Made by a program: the position numbers and the translations under genes. A stretch of DNA of 64,000 nucleotides from Gordonia hydrophobica NBRC 16057 (GTDB lineage Bacteria; Actinomycetota; Actinomycetes; Mycobacteriales; Mycobacteriaceae): contig NZ_BCWU01000002.1 of NCBI RefSeq assembly GCF_001592365.1, positions 62,001-126,000 of the forward strand, written 5' to 3'. Under the pieces are notes generated by a model. That model was not told where the DNA came from and did no database searches. It worked only from the letters and a program-made list of their open reading frames with translations. This document shows positions 26,858 through 36,339 of this stretch, one piece after another; position 1 is the first letter of the stretch; each line of letters opens with the position of its first letter.

Positions 26858-27961
26858 ATGAACAGTCAGACCCTGCAGACCGCGACGGTCGACTCCGACC
26901 TGTTGCAGATGGTGCGCGAAGTCCTCGCCGGCGACGTCACCGACCGCCTCGCTGCCGCGGGCACGGGCGTCGTCTTCGATGACGCCCTGTGGAAGCAGTT
27001 GGCCGAGCTCGGCCTCGTCGCGCTGACCACCCCCGAGTCCGACGGCGGATCCGGGGCCGGCTGGCTCGAGGCCGCCGCGCTCTACAGCGAGGCGGCGGCC
27101 ACGGCCCGGCATCTGCCGCTCGTCGAGACCGATCTGCTCGCCAACTGGTTGCTGCGCACCGCGGGGCTGCCCGCGGGCGACCCGACCACGCCGCGCACGG
27201 TGGCGGTGGTCGGCGCCGACGGTCGCGCCGCCGCCGTGCCGTGGCTCGGCGTCGTGGAGTCCGTCGTCATCGTGCGACGCGGCAGCGGCGGCTCCGCGTC
27301 GCTCGTCGAGATCGAGTCGACCGCCCTGTCGGCCGTCGCCGACATCACGCCGGTGCCGACCAACTCCGGACAGCCACGCGCCGATCTCACCCTGACCGGT
27401 GAGCTTCCCACCGGAACCGACCTCGACGACGCCGCCGCCGTGCTCGACGAGCTCGCGCTGCGCGGCGCCCTCGCCCGGGCGGCGTCGTGCGCAGGCGCCC
27501 TCGAGAAGGCCGTCGACCTCGCCGTCGAGCACACCAGTGTTCGCGTTCAGTTCGGCCGTCCGCTCGCCGCGTTCCAAGCAGTACAGCAACTGGTTGCCGA
27601 CAGTGCCGCCGAAGCGGCACTGGCCCGGGCCGCGGTCGACGCCGCCGTGCTGGAGACCGAGGCCACCGGACTGCGCACACCGGCCGCGGCGACCCGGGTT
27701 GCCGTCGCACGATCGTGCGCCGGTCATGCCGCCTCGGTGGTCGTGCGCAACACCCATCAGGCGCACGGCGCGATCGGCACCACGCAGGAACACCCGCTGC
27801 ACCTGTTCACCCTGGCGGCACTCGACTGGCGCAGCGAGTTCGGCACCACTCGCGCATGGGATCGCGTGCTCGGCCGGCTGGTCCGCCAGGATCCGCCGCA
27901 ACTGTGGCCGGTCGTGACCGGACAGGCCGAGGCGCAGACCAGCCCTCATCCACTACCGTGA
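26858..27961 (+). CDS. Acyl-CoA dehydrogenase-like partner subunit
   Basis: 367 residues, more divergent than its neighbour and lacking several cofactor motifs; AHGAIGTTQEHPLH at the C-terminus matches the short partner of heteromeric acyl-CoA dehydrogenases. RBS GAAGGAGA precedes the ATG at 26858 (an upstream GTG at 26828 overlaps the preceding stop but is less likely). Probably forms a heteromer with the previous product. Confidence 0.82.
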   Translation: MNSQTLQTATVDSDLLQMVREVLAGDVTDRLAAAGTGVVFDDALWKQLAELGLVALTTPESDGGSGAGWLEAAALYSEAAATARHLPLVETDLLANWLLRTAGLPAGDPTTPRTVAVVGADGRAAAVPWLGVVESVVIVRRGSGGSASLVEIESTALSAVADITPVPTNSGQPRADLTLTGELPTGTDLDDAAAVLDELALRGALARAASCAGALEKAVDLAVEHTSVRVQFGRPLAAFQAVQQLVADSAAEAALARAAVDAAVLETEATGLRTPAAATRVAVARSCAGHAASVVVRNTHQAHGAIGTTQEHPLHLFTLAALDWRSEFGTTRAWDRVLGRLVRQDPPQLWPVVTGQAEAQTSPHPLP

Positions 27962-27965
27962 TTCC

Positions 27966-28304
27966 ATGACCGCAGACTGGAGGCACGCTCGCGTCGCCGA
28001 GATCCGCACCTTGATCAACACGGCGGCGCCGGGCGTCGTCGAAGAGGCCAAGTGGAAGAAGGCGTCGAATCCCGACGGCGTTCCAACGTTCTCCCTCGAC
28101 GGGCTGATCTGCACGGTCGAGACCTACAAAGCCAAAGTGAAGGTCACGTTCGCCAAGGGCGCGTCACTGCCCGATCCGACAGGCCTGTTCATTCCGACGA
28201 CCGGCGGCACTCGACGAGCGATCGACACCGTCGAGGACGACGACCTCGACGCCGACGCCTTCGTGGCGATCGTCCAGGCCGCGGTGGCGCTGAACCAGTC
28301 GTAG
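27966..28304 (+). CDS. DUF1801 family protein
   Basis: 112 residues starting MTADWRHARVAEIRTLI, with the W-K-KxSNPDGVPTFSLDGL segment typical of DUF1801 (YdhG-like) proteins, which have an unusual alpha/beta fold and unknown role. It begins 4 bases after the previous stop, so it is at least transcribed with it, although relatives are usually unlinked to fatty acid genes. Confidence 0.75.
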   Translation: MTADWRHARVAEIRTLINTAAPGVVEEAKWKKASNPDGVPTFSLDGLICTVETYKAKVKVTFAKGASLPDPTGLFIPTTGGTRRAIDTVEDDDLDADAFVAIVQAAVALNQS

Positions 28305-28309
28305 GCACC

Positions 28310-28345
28310 CGCCGTCGGGCCGGAATAGATCCCGCACCGACGGCG
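28310..28345 (+). terminator. Hairpin after DUF1801 gene
   Basis: CGCCGTCGG (28310-28318) pairs perfectly with CCGACGGCG (28337-28345), 18-nt loop, 5 bases after the stop. Likely terminator. The remaining bases up to 28513 hold no gene that I can support. Confidence 0.55.
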
Positions 28346-28513
28346 TTGACCCGACTGGATCGGTTGCGTTCCGTGTCCCCCGGGCTCAACCCTTCGCCTT
28401 CGCGGAGTTCCGTACGGCTGGAGCCGCGTTGCGCCTTTCGCCGAGAGGCGACCGAACGCGACCGGTCCGCTAACTTCTTTCCGGCCGCGCCCTGACCGCA
28501 GCGCTCGTCACCC

Positions 28514-29605
28514 CTACGAGCGAGACGGCCTGTCGATCCGGTAAACACGCTCTGCCGTCAGCTGAAAGAGTTGCTCCTTCTCCTCGCGTGACGCGCCGCG
28601 AACGATGTATTTAAGCGCGTTCCAATACGGAACGAACCCGCACGATCGCCCGTCCACCGGGAAGTTGCTCATCATCATGCAGCGGTCGGCCCCGAACGCG
28701 TCGATCGCCTCGACGACGAACGGTTCCCAGGCGCTCGCGAGTTCGCGAGACGTCGGGGGCACCGGCCTCGAATCGAAGCCGAAGCCGAGAAAGACCTGCC
28801 CGAGACCGCCCACTTTGCAGACGACGTTCGGTCGTGACGCCAGTTCACGAAGGTCACGACGCCACGCAGCGATCTCCTCCCGGCGTTGGTCTTCCGACAG
28901 GCCGATGAGAAGCGGAAAGCCCGTATGGTTCAGCGCGAAGACGGTCTCGGGCACCTCATCGGCGAGACGACTGAAGTCGCTCAGCCGATGATGAAACGCA
29001 TTCGCGTCGTAGACGAGCCCTCGACGTCCCAACTCGCGTAACCCGGCGACGAGGTCGGGATGATCCAGGATCCCCCGCGGCGGAGGGTTGCTGATGTACG
29101 CGCTCATGGCCGGGTCGTCGTACTCGAGCGTGATCTGGCGAATCCCGCGGAAGCGTTCCGGCGCGCGGGCGATGGCTTCGTCGAGCACCTCGCCAACCGC
29201 GTGTCCGCGGCGCAGGTCCGCGTAACCGACGATCGCCGCAGCGACGTCGCAATCGCCGTAGAACCCCGTCGCCGCCATCGCCGCGATTCCATTCGCGAAC
29301 TCGATCTCGCCGATCGAGCGGAGGTGTTCGGGTCCCCAGGTGCGCGCCATCGCCATGATCTCGATGTAGACGGAGCCGACGATCCGGTGGCCGAGAGCCA
29401 CGTCTCCGGCGTATTCGTCGAGCAGGTAACGCGCGCCGGGGCGGTCGTACAGATGGTGGTGCGCATCGATGATCTCCAGGTCCGGATCGAGAATCTCCTC
29501 GTCAGACCTCTCATGACGACGCTCGGTGGGCGGCAGATACGACCCCGCCGGTGCGGCTTCACGCACGATAGGCCTCCCTGCCTCTTGCTGTGCTGTACTC
29601 GTCAT
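28514..29605 (-). CDS. Amidohydrolase-2 family TIM-barrel hydrolase
   Basis: 363 residues. IIDAHHHLYDRPG gives the first metal-ligand His pair; a later NHTGFPLL and MMSNFPVDG supply the other His and Asp-type positions. The family includes decarboxylases and lactone hydrolases of the ACMSD and 2-pyrone type. The ATG at 29605 is chosen over a TTG two codons earlier for spacing to GAAGGA. It lies 2 bases after the SDR stop, so the two are one operon. Confidence 0.8.
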   Translation of the reverse strand: MTSTAQQEAGRPIVREAAPAGSYLPPTERRHERSDEEILDPDLEIIDAHHHLYDRPGARYLLDEYAGDVALGHRIVGSVYIEIMAMARTWGPEHLRSIGEIEFANGIAAMAATGFYGDCDVAAAIVGYADLRRGHAVGEVLDEAIARAPERFRGIRQITLEYDDPAMSAYISNPPPRGILDHPDLVAGLRELGRRGLVYDANAFHHRLSDFSRLADEVPETVFALNHTGFPLLIGLSEDQRREEIAAWRRDLRELASRPNVVCKVGGLGQVFLGFGFDSRPVPPTSRELASAWEPFVVEAIDAFGADRCMMMSNFPVDGRSCGFVPYWNALKYIVRGASREEKEQLFQLTAERVYRIDRPSRS

Positions 29606-29607
29606 CC

Positions 29608-30399
29608 TCAACGTCCTTCGGCGACGCCGGCCGCGAGCATGAGCACCGTCGACATCCCGCCGTCGACGAGGAGGTCCTGACCGGTGATCTGCGAGGCGGC
29701 ATCGCCGGCCAGAAATATCGCAGCTCGGGCGACGTCGTCGGGTTGACCGATGCGCCGGAGCGGGAGGTTCGCCTCCCGCTTCTCTCTGATGGCCCGCTGC
29801 CGCGGATCGCTCATGTCATTGAAGACGCCCGCCGTGGCCCCGGTGATCGTCGGCCCCGGCGAGACGCTGTTGACACGAATCCCATCGGGCCCCCACTCCA
29901 GCGCCAACTGACGCACGAGCATCAACAAACCCGCCTTGGCAACCGAGTACGCACCCTGCGGCGGCGCCGGATGGTGCCCGCAGATCGACGCGGTGGCAAC
30001 GATGCTGCCCTGACTGGCGGACAACAGCGGATGCGCCGCCTGCGCCAGGAGCCAGGTCGCGCGGACGTTCAATGCCACCATCCGGTCGAAGGTCGCGACA
30101 TCAAGATCCTTCATCGTTGCGAACGCCGCGGCACCCGCGTTGCTCATGAGGGCGTCGAGCCCGCCGAGGACTCGCTCGGCTTCACGGACCACGCGGCCTG
30201 GCTCGTCGGGGTCGGTGAGATCGGCGACAACGCTCCCGACCCGGCCGTCGCGCCCCTGGAGTTCGGCAACGACTTCGTTCAAGCCGACGGCGTCGACATC
30301 CACGAGAAGCAGATCGCTGCCGTCTGCCGCGGCGATCTCGGCGATGGAACGGCCGATTCCACTGGCCGCGCCCGTGACGATCATTCGGGCACCGGTCAT
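29608..30399 (-). CDS. Short-chain dehydrogenase/reductase
   Basis: 263 residues. NAD(P) motif TGAASGIG, the NAG motif SNAGAAAF, catalytic Ser in TASICGHH and YxxxK in AYSVAKAG. Glycine-rich C-terminus ends with LVDGGMSTV. A 5'-neighbour MFS transporter and downstream amidohydrolase suggest a small catabolic unit for a hydroxylated or lactone substrate. Substrate unknown. Confidence 0.85.
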   Translation of the reverse strand: MTGARMIVTGAASGIGRSIAEIAAADGSDLLLVDVDAVGLNEVVAELQGRDGRVGSVVADLTDPDEPGRVVREAERVLGGLDALMSNAGAAAFATMKDLDVATFDRMVALNVRATWLLAQAAHPLLSASQGSIVATASICGHHPAPPQGAYSVAKAGLLMLVRQLALEWGPDGIRVNSVSPGPTITGATAGVFNDMSDPRQRAIREKREANLPLRRIGQPDDVARAAIFLAGDAASQITGQDLLVDGGMSTVLMLAAGVAEGR

Positions 30400-30499
30400 A
30401 ACACTCTCCTTAGATCAGATTGGGCGTAACGACCCTGCTCAGGATTCGACTCATCACGCCAGTTCGAGAAATTCTTGAACACCATCGAGATGCGCACCT

Positions 30500-31885
30500 C
30501 TAAGCCCGCTGCGCTTGTTCCACTACCGCGTCAGAAGCACTGGCAGTTAGCGGCACCGCCACGTCGTTCTCCTCGCTGTCGTCGAACATCGACTTCGAGT
30601 GCCGCCACAGCACGAATGCGATCACGCCGGACAGGAGAACAACCATCGAAGCCGTCAGATACATCGCTTTCGGAGAGACGACAGCAAGCAGCACGCCGAC
30701 CAACAGCGGTGCGGCGATGGCCCCGATTCGACTGATTCCGCCCATCAAGCCGAGCGCTCGGGCTCGAATGGCGGCCGGGTACAGCCGCGGAGCCGACGTC
30801 ATGTAGGCCGCGAGTCCCGCACTCATCCCCATGCCGAGGATGACAGCGGCCACGTAGGCGACACCGTTCTGCAGATTCATCGCAAAGACGATCTGCCCGA
30901 TAACCGAGATACCGATCGAGATCCAACACAGCTTGACCGGAATGATCTTCATGGTCGCCAGAGCCATCAGGAATGCGCCGATAATCGCACCGAAACTGAT
31001 CACCGTCGCCATCAGCGCGCCGGTCTCCTGGCTCGATGTCGCATCCGAGATCAGTTGCGGGGTCCAGCTGCTGATGAAGAACGATCCTGCAATACCGAAG
31101 GTGTAGCCGAACCAGATGAGCAGCGACCGTGCACGGTACTGGGGAGCCAAGACGCCCACGGCAGATTCTTCGTCATCGGTGTCGTCATGCGCTTCGACCT
31201 TGGGCGGGATCGAGGTGTCGACACCAACCAGTCCCATGCGACGGACCAACGAATCGAGGCGACGATCGTCCGGCCGCTCCGCGAGGAAGACGGGACTCTC
31301 CGGCAGACAGATGAAGGCGATCGCCGCAACCACGAACGAGAAGAGTGCCCCGAAGATGAACAGGGACTGCCACGAACTGTCGAACTGCCGGATGACGACC
31401 AGGCTGGCGAATCCGCCGAGAGTGGTTCCCACGGGGTAACCCAGGGTGATCAATCCGACCGCCAGCCCACGACGGTTCTGGCTCGAGCATTCATCACCGA
31501 GTACGTGAAGCAATGGGAGCACCGCACCGATGGCGATACCGCTCAGCAGTCGAGTGACCATCAAGAATTCGGCATTCGGCGACAATGCACCGAGCAGCAT
31601 GCATGCTCCTGCTCCGACGAGCCCGAGTACGATCACCGGCTTTCTGCCGATCCGATCAGCCATCGGCGCCACAACCACCGAACCGATGGCATACCCGACG
31701 AATCCCACGCTGATCAACAGCCCCTTCTCGCCTCCGCCGATGAATCCATCCGGCAGGTACGGAAGAGCGTAAGGGACCAGCAATAGATCCAATCCGTCGA
31801 CAACACCGCAGACGACGCATAAGAGCACCACGGACCACCGGTAGGGATTCATTCTCTGCGACCGCAGAGCAGACACGACATCCAT
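30500..31885 (-). CDS. MFS transporter, aromatic acid/H+ symporter-like
   Basis: 461 residues with about 12 membrane segments. The motif DRIGRKPVIVLG after segment 2 and the DGLDLLLVPYALP opening match the AAHS and sugar-like MFS branch that imports aromatic or small acids. A hydrophilic loop (residues about 195-250) is typical between segments 6 and 7. I chose ATG 31885 for GAAAGG spacing; upstream ATGs would add a short hydrophilic tail. An ACGTACACA inverted repeat lies upstream. Confidence 0.85.
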   Translation of the reverse strand: MDVVSALRSQRMNPYRWSVVLLCVVCGVVDGLDLLLVPYALPYLPDGFIGGGEKGLLISVGFVGYAIGSVVVAPMADRIGRKPVIVLGLVGAGACMLLGALSPNAEFLMVTRLLSGIAIGAVLPLLHVLGDECSSQNRRGLAVGLITLGYPVGTTLGGFASLVVIRQFDSSWQSLFIFGALFSFVVAAIAFICLPESPVFLAERPDDRRLDSLVRRMGLVGVDTSIPPKVEAHDDTDDEESAVGVLAPQYRARSLLIWFGYTFGIAGSFFISSWTPQLISDATSSQETGALMATVISFGAIIGAFLMALATMKIIPVKLCWISIGISVIGQIVFAMNLQNGVAYVAAVILGMGMSAGLAAYMTSAPRLYPAAIRARALGLMGGISRIGAIAAPLLVGVLLAVVSPKAMYLTASMVVLLSGVIAFVLWRHSKSMFDDSEENDVAVPLTASASDAVVEQAQRA

Positions 31886-32237
31886 CGGCAAACAACCTTT
31901 CGTCATGGACTGAGAACAGACTCTCGAACCCGCACGGGGTGACGAGTCGCGTACGTACACACCCAAGAATTGGACGTATATGTGTACGTTCATCCGCATC
32001 GATGAATGTACTCCAGGTCACACTGCTGCACAAGCATTCAGAATGTCGAACGGGGCCGGGTTCGCTGCATCCCGCTCGGAGAGGCAACTCGGTGCATCCG
32101 GACCGACGTCGGCCGCTCCTGCCGCATCGGACAACGGTAGCGCATCCGGCTATCCGCCGAAGATAGCCCGCCTCGGCAGGCCCGAGCGATACCCTCATCG
32201 CTACCAGCAGTGTGATCCAGACCTCAGGACGTGAACC
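31886..32237. other. Intergenic gap between transporter and EutJ, with inverted repeat
   Basis: 352 bases without a supported gene. ACGTACACA (31952-31960) and TGTGTACGT (31980-31988) are perfect 9-bp arms around a 19-nt spacer containing TATAT. They lie about 70-100 bases upstream of the divergent transporter and are the clearest operator candidate. The remainder up to 32237 shows nothing further that I can support. Confidence 0.45.
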
Positions 32238-33059
32238 GTGGCCGTATCTCTCAAGCAGTCGATATCTGACGTGTTGCGGGCCGCAGGCTCCCTCTCGGAC
32301 AACGCGGCCGCGCAGGTCAGCGGTCCGGTTCGCACGGGCATCGACCTCGGGACAGCGACCTGTGTGCTCGTCACGATCGACGAGGAGGGCGCCCCGGTGT
32401 GGATCGACGCGACGCCGACCGCAGCCATCCGAGACGGGGTGGTCGTCGACTTCGCCGAAGCCGCAGCGGCGACGACTCGCCTGCGCGCTCGCGCCGAGGA
32501 GCGCCTGCAGCGGGAGCTGACCACCGCGGCGACCTGCTACCCGCCGTGCGTCGGTGAGGCCGAGAGTCGCGCCTGCCGATTCGTTCTCGAAGCAGCGGGA
32601 TTCGAGGAGGTGTCGTTGATCGACGAGGTGAGCGCGGCCAACCTGGCGCTCGGGGTCAGGGACGGGGTGGTGGTCGACGTCGGCGGCGGCTCCACCGGCG
32701 TCGGAGTCTTCCGCAACGGATCCCTGGAACTGCTGGACGACCGTCCCGGCGGCGGGCACCACCTGGATCTCATTCTCTCGGGCGCGTTCGGCATCGACCA
32801 GGACGAAGCCGAGCGTCGCAAGCGGGAGGGATCCGACGGCGAGTTCCTGTCGATTCTGCGCCCCGGCTTCGAACGCATCGCGCAGAACATCGCAGACCTG
32901 ACACGCGGTGCCGACGACCTCGACGTCCACCTCGCAGGCGGTGCCCTGATGTACCCGGGCGCGGACTCGGTGATCGCCGCATTCCTGGACCGGACGGTGC
33001 ACAGCTATCCGAACGCCAACCTCATCACGCCGCTGGGAATCGCACGATCGGTGGCCTGA
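32238..33059 (+). CDS. EutJ-like Hsp70-fold protein of the BMC locus
   Basis: 274 residues, the EutJ length. Actin/Hsp70-fold ATPase: GIDLGTATCVLV (phosphate-1), VVDVGGGSTGVGVF (phosphate-2) and LAGGALMYPG (adenosine motif). EutJ is a conserved but poorly understood chaperone-like member of ethanolamine and related microcompartment operons. The GTG start has only weak ribosome signals. It opens the BMC region, 34 bases before the regulator gene on the same strand. Confidence 0.85.
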   Translation: MAVSLKQSISDVLRAAGSLSDNAAAQVSGPVRTGIDLGTATCVLVTIDEEGAPVWIDATPTAAIRDGVVVDFAEAAAATTRLRARAEERLQRELTTAATCYPPCVGEAESRACRFVLEAAGFEEVSLIDEVSAANLALGVRDGVVVDVGGGSTGVGVFRNGSLELLDDRPGGGHHLDLILSGAFGIDQDEAERRKREGSDGEFLSILRPGFERIAQNIADLTRGADDLDVHLAGGALMYPGADSVIAAFLDRTVHSYPNANLITPLGIARSVA

Positions 33060-33093
33060 CCGGGCGGTGCCCGGCGAGACGAGGAGGCATTCG

Positions 33094-35280
33094 ATGACCG
33101 TTGAGAACAGCGACGCGGGCAGGGCACTGCCCGACGAGTTCGCCGCACTCCTGGGCCGCGCGCTCGACGACCCCGTGCTCGCCGAGCGCGCCGTCGTCGC
33201 GCTGTTGGCCGAGATCGGTGGGGCTCGACTGGCGCGACGGACTGCGGACGGCTGGCACCTCGTGACCGCTCCCGGCGACCTCGAACCGATCAATTCGCAG
33301 CTCGCCTCACTCGAGATCGCCGCCGAGTTGTCGAGCGGAGCGGACACCATCGCACCGGCTTACGCGATCCTCGCTGCGGAGCCGGACCACACCCCGCTGA
33401 CACAGACCGCCGTGCAGCAGATCTGCACCTGGCTCACGCTCTGCCGCACGGCCTCCGAGCGGCACGACGAGCGAGACGAGTACCGCGAAGAACTCGATGC
33501 CCTGACCGTTCTGGTCAAACACATGCTGACCGTTCGCGACCTCGACCAGGTGTTGTTGACGATCACCACCGAGACCCTGCGCATGAGCGAATCGGACATC
33601 TGCGGGGTGTTTCTCCGCGAAGGCGACGAGATCCACATGCGGTCGTGCGTGGGGCACCGCTTGATGGAGACCGCACGACTGCGCATGAGCGCGGGGCAAG
33701 GCGTCGCCGGAATGGTGTTCGAGACGCGCGCCCCCGCTCGCGTCGACAGCTATCTCCAGGACCGGCGCATCAGCACCCATTTCATGTCCCTCGCCGAACA
33801 GGAGGAGACGCGCTCGGCACTCGCGGTGCCGCTGATTCTCGGCGACGACCTCATCGGCGTCCTCGAGGTCTGGCGGCGCCGGTATTCGAATTTCACCGAA
33901 CGCGACGTCCGCCGTCTCGAAGAACTCGCCGACCTCGCGACCATCGCCATCGACAACGCCCGCCTCTACGACTCGCAGCGCACCGCACTCACCGCGCTCG
34001 AATCCACCAGGGTGCGGTTGAAGGATCAGGTCGACCTTCTCGACGAGACGGCCCGGCTGCAGAAGTCGTTGATCGACATCGTCCTCGACAACGGTCCGGT
34101 GTTTCCGCGGGTGGCCCGGACGCTCGCCGAACACCTGAACTGCACCGTCGCGGTCCTCACCCCGGACGGGACGGTGGACGCCGTCTACCCGCGCGAGACG
34201 CCGACCGCTCAGATGGAGCACGCGTTCGCCCGGCATCGTGAATCGGTGAACGTCGGACCTCGCCTGTTGGCGACCGGCTCGGACGATCCGGTCTGGCTGC
34301 AGCCCATCGAGATCGGCAGCGATCACTTCGGCGCCGTCTGCGTCCAGGGTCGCGATCTCAGTCGGGAACGGATCGGCGTCGCGTGTTCCCAAGCGGCCGT
34401 CGCCTGCACGCTCTTCTATCTGCAACAGCGGGCGGCGAGCCTGGCCCGCGCCGAGGCTCTCGACCAGATTCTGTGGGACCTCATGGACGGCTCGGCCGAG
34501 CAGCGCGCTGCAGCGCGCGGCCGCGCCCAGCAGATGGGCGTCCGGCTGAAGGGCTGGCACCGCGTCCTGTACGGCGCGATCGAGAATCTCGAGTCGACCA
34601 CCGGCAGAGGCGAGGCCAGCGTCTCGGCGGCGGATCGCTCACGCCGAGCAATCCTGCGCACGGTCCGCGACGTCTCACTCCCGCCGCAGGTGACCCTCGC
34701 CAGTGTGCGGGGAAACCGCCTCGTCGCACTGGTGCCGATTCAGGACCGCGACCGGTCGCGGTCGTTCCTGAAGGCGTTGAACACCCAACTCGGCACCGAC
34801 CACGCCGGCGTCACGATCTCGTGGGGCCTGAGCACACCGCGCGAACACCCCGGCCAGTACACCGAGGCGTATGCGGAGGCACGCACGGCGCTCGCCGCGG
34901 CGCGCCGCTTGGGCGGAGCGTCGTCGCTGTACGACGACCTCGGCATCGTTCGTCTCCTGCTGGGCCACGAGGACGCCGACTTCCACTCCTTCGTCTACGA
35001 GATCACCGGCCCGCTGCAGGCGTACGACCAGAAGAACGACGGTGCGTTGATGAAGACGCTGCAGGCGTACTTCGATGCGAACTGCTCGCAGAAGGACGCC
35101 GCCGAACTCCTGTACGTGCACCACAAGACTCTCGCGTACCGCCTCGACCAGATCCGCAAGCTCACCGGGCTCGACCTGTCACAGCACTCGGATCGCATGC
35201 GGGCCGATTTGGCTCTCCGCCTGCTCGACGTATCGGAGCAGGCCGAAGAGCCCGGGGGCGACGTGGACCGCGTCGAGTGA
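33094..35280 (+). CDS. GAF-domain PucR-type transcriptional activator (BMC locus)
   Basis: 728 residues. A GAF domain around residues 160-300 (MSESDICGVFLREGDEIHMRSCVGH), a second sensory segment, and a C-terminal PucR helix-turn-helix (SQKDAAELLYVHHKTLAYRLDQIRKLTG). GAGGAGG precedes the ATG. It is the probable activator of the microcompartment genes, responding to substrate or alcohol. The same architecture is found in the nitrile regulator at 14992, so one regulatory family controls both blocks. Confidence 0.82.
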   Translation: MTVENSDAGRALPDEFAALLGRALDDPVLAERAVVALLAEIGGARLARRTADGWHLVTAPGDLEPINSQLASLEIAAELSSGADTIAPAYAILAAEPDHTPLTQTAVQQICTWLTLCRTASERHDERDEYREELDALTVLVKHMLTVRDLDQVLLTITTETLRMSESDICGVFLREGDEIHMRSCVGHRLMETARLRMSAGQGVAGMVFETRAPARVDSYLQDRRISTHFMSLAEQEETRSALAVPLILGDDLIGVLEVWRRRYSNFTERDVRRLEELADLATIAIDNARLYDSQRTALTALESTRVRLKDQVDLLDETARLQKSLIDIVLDNGPVFPRVARTLAEHLNCTVAVLTPDGTVDAVYPRETPTAQMEHAFARHRESVNVGPRLLATGSDDPVWLQPIEIGSDHFGAVCVQGRDLSRERIGVACSQAAVACTLFYLQQRAASLARAEALDQILWDLMDGSAEQRAAARGRAQQMGVRLKGWHRVLYGAIENLESTTGRGEASVSAADRSRRAILRTVRDVSLPPQVTLASVRGNRLVALVPIQDRDRSRSFLKALNTQLGTDHAGVTISWGLSTPREHPGQYTEAYAEARTALAAARRLGGASSLYDDLGIVRLLLGHEDADFHSFVYEITGPLQAYDQKNDGALMKTLQAYFDANCSQKDAAELLYVHHKTLAYRLDQIRKLTGLDLSQHSDRMRADLALRLLDVSEQAEEPGGDVDRVE

Positions 35281-35304
35281 CGCGCTCGAGGCGGTCCCGC
35301 TCGC

Positions 35305-36339
35305 TCACATCACGATGATCGTCTTGACGCTGCGTCGCTCGTGCATCGCGGTGTAGCCGCGGACCGCGTCGGCCAGCCCCACCCGACCGTCGATGATCAC
35401 GGTCGGATCGATGACGCCGGCGCGCAGCAGCGCCGTCAGCGCATCGCGATCGCGGATGGCGTTCCCGATCGCGAACGAGAGGGTGATCTCGTCCGCGAAG
35501 CACCTCGCCAACGGCATCGTCCACTGGTCTTCGGACGGAACGCCGACCGACACCACCGTGCCGCGACGCCGGACCACACCGAGCGCGGCTTCGAGCCCTC
35601 GGGCGCCGCCCGCCGCCTCGATGACCGCATCCGCACCGCGCCCGTCGGTGAGCTCGTCGATCGCCGCACGCGCAGCGTCGGGCGCAACGGCGAGTGCACC
35701 GCACCTCTGTGCGAGCTCGCGTCGCTCGGCGACCGGCTCCACGACCACCACGAAGCCCGCTGAGCAGGCCTGCGCGGCTTGACTGGCTATCTGCCCGACT
35801 GGACCCCCGCCGACGACTGCCACGGTCGAGCCGGGTGCGAAGTCCGCGCGCTGGACGGCGCCGTAGCCGGTCGCGACGATGTCGCCGAGGAACAGCCCCG
35901 CCTCGGGATCGGTGTCGGCGGGAAGTCGCTGCAGCGTCACATCGGCGAACGGAACCCGCACGTATTCGGCCTGCGCGCCGTCGATCTGCGCTCCGAACGC
36001 GGTGCCACTGCCGAAGAAGGTTCGCTCCGCGCACTCCCAGTGATATCCACCCCGACACCACCAGCACGCCCCGCAGGCCGTGAAGTCGGCGCCGGTCACC
36101 CGATCACCGACCGCGAGTCCGCGGACCGCGGCGCCCGCCTCCACGATCACCCCGACGAATTCGTGGCCGAGTCCGTCGCCCGGAGCCAGCGCTCCGTCCT
36201 GATGGATGAGGTGGAGGTCGGTGCCGCAGATTCCCGCGTACTCGACGCGAACGATCGCATCCGCCGGATCGGCGAGCACCGGCTCCGGCACGTCCCGTAC
36301 CTCGACCTCACCGGCCCCGCGGAACACCACCGCCTTCAT
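35305..36339 (-). CDS. Zinc alcohol dehydrogenase, BMC operon
   Basis: 344 residues, MDR type. Catalytic zinc: GICGTDLH and GHEFVG; structural zinc: CGACWWCRGGYHWEC; Rossmann loop VVGGGPVGQ. In a metabolosome this enzyme would reduce the aldehyde to alcohol and recycle NAD+ for the aldehyde dehydrogenase, or oxidise an alcohol substrate. The ATG at 36339 overlaps the stop of the malate-dehydrogenase fusion by 4 nt, so it is the last gene of the shell operon. It has no visible encapsulation tail. Confidence 0.85.
   Translation of the reverse strand: MKAVVFRGAGEVEVRDVPEPVLADPADAIVRVEYAGICGTDLHLIHQDGALAPGDGLGHEFVGVIVEAGAAVRGLAVGDRVTGADFTACGACWWCRGGYHWECAERTFFGSGTAFGAQIDGAQAEYVRVPFADVTLQRLPADTDPEAGLFLGDIVATGYGAVQRADFAPGSTVAVVGGGPVGQIASQAAQACSAGFVVVVEPVAERRELAQRCGALAVAPDAARAAIDELTDGRGADAVIEAAGGARGLEAALGVVRRRGTVVSVGVPSEDQWTMPLARCFADEITLSFAIGNAIRDRDALTALLRAGVIDPTVIIDGRVGLADAVRGYTAMHERRSVKTIIVM

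Noticed and set aside
28346..28513. Possible tRNA-like or degenerate coding sequence after the DUF1801 gene
   Set aside because: No T-loop or cloverleaf could be drawn and no reading frame has motifs, so it is left as intergenic.
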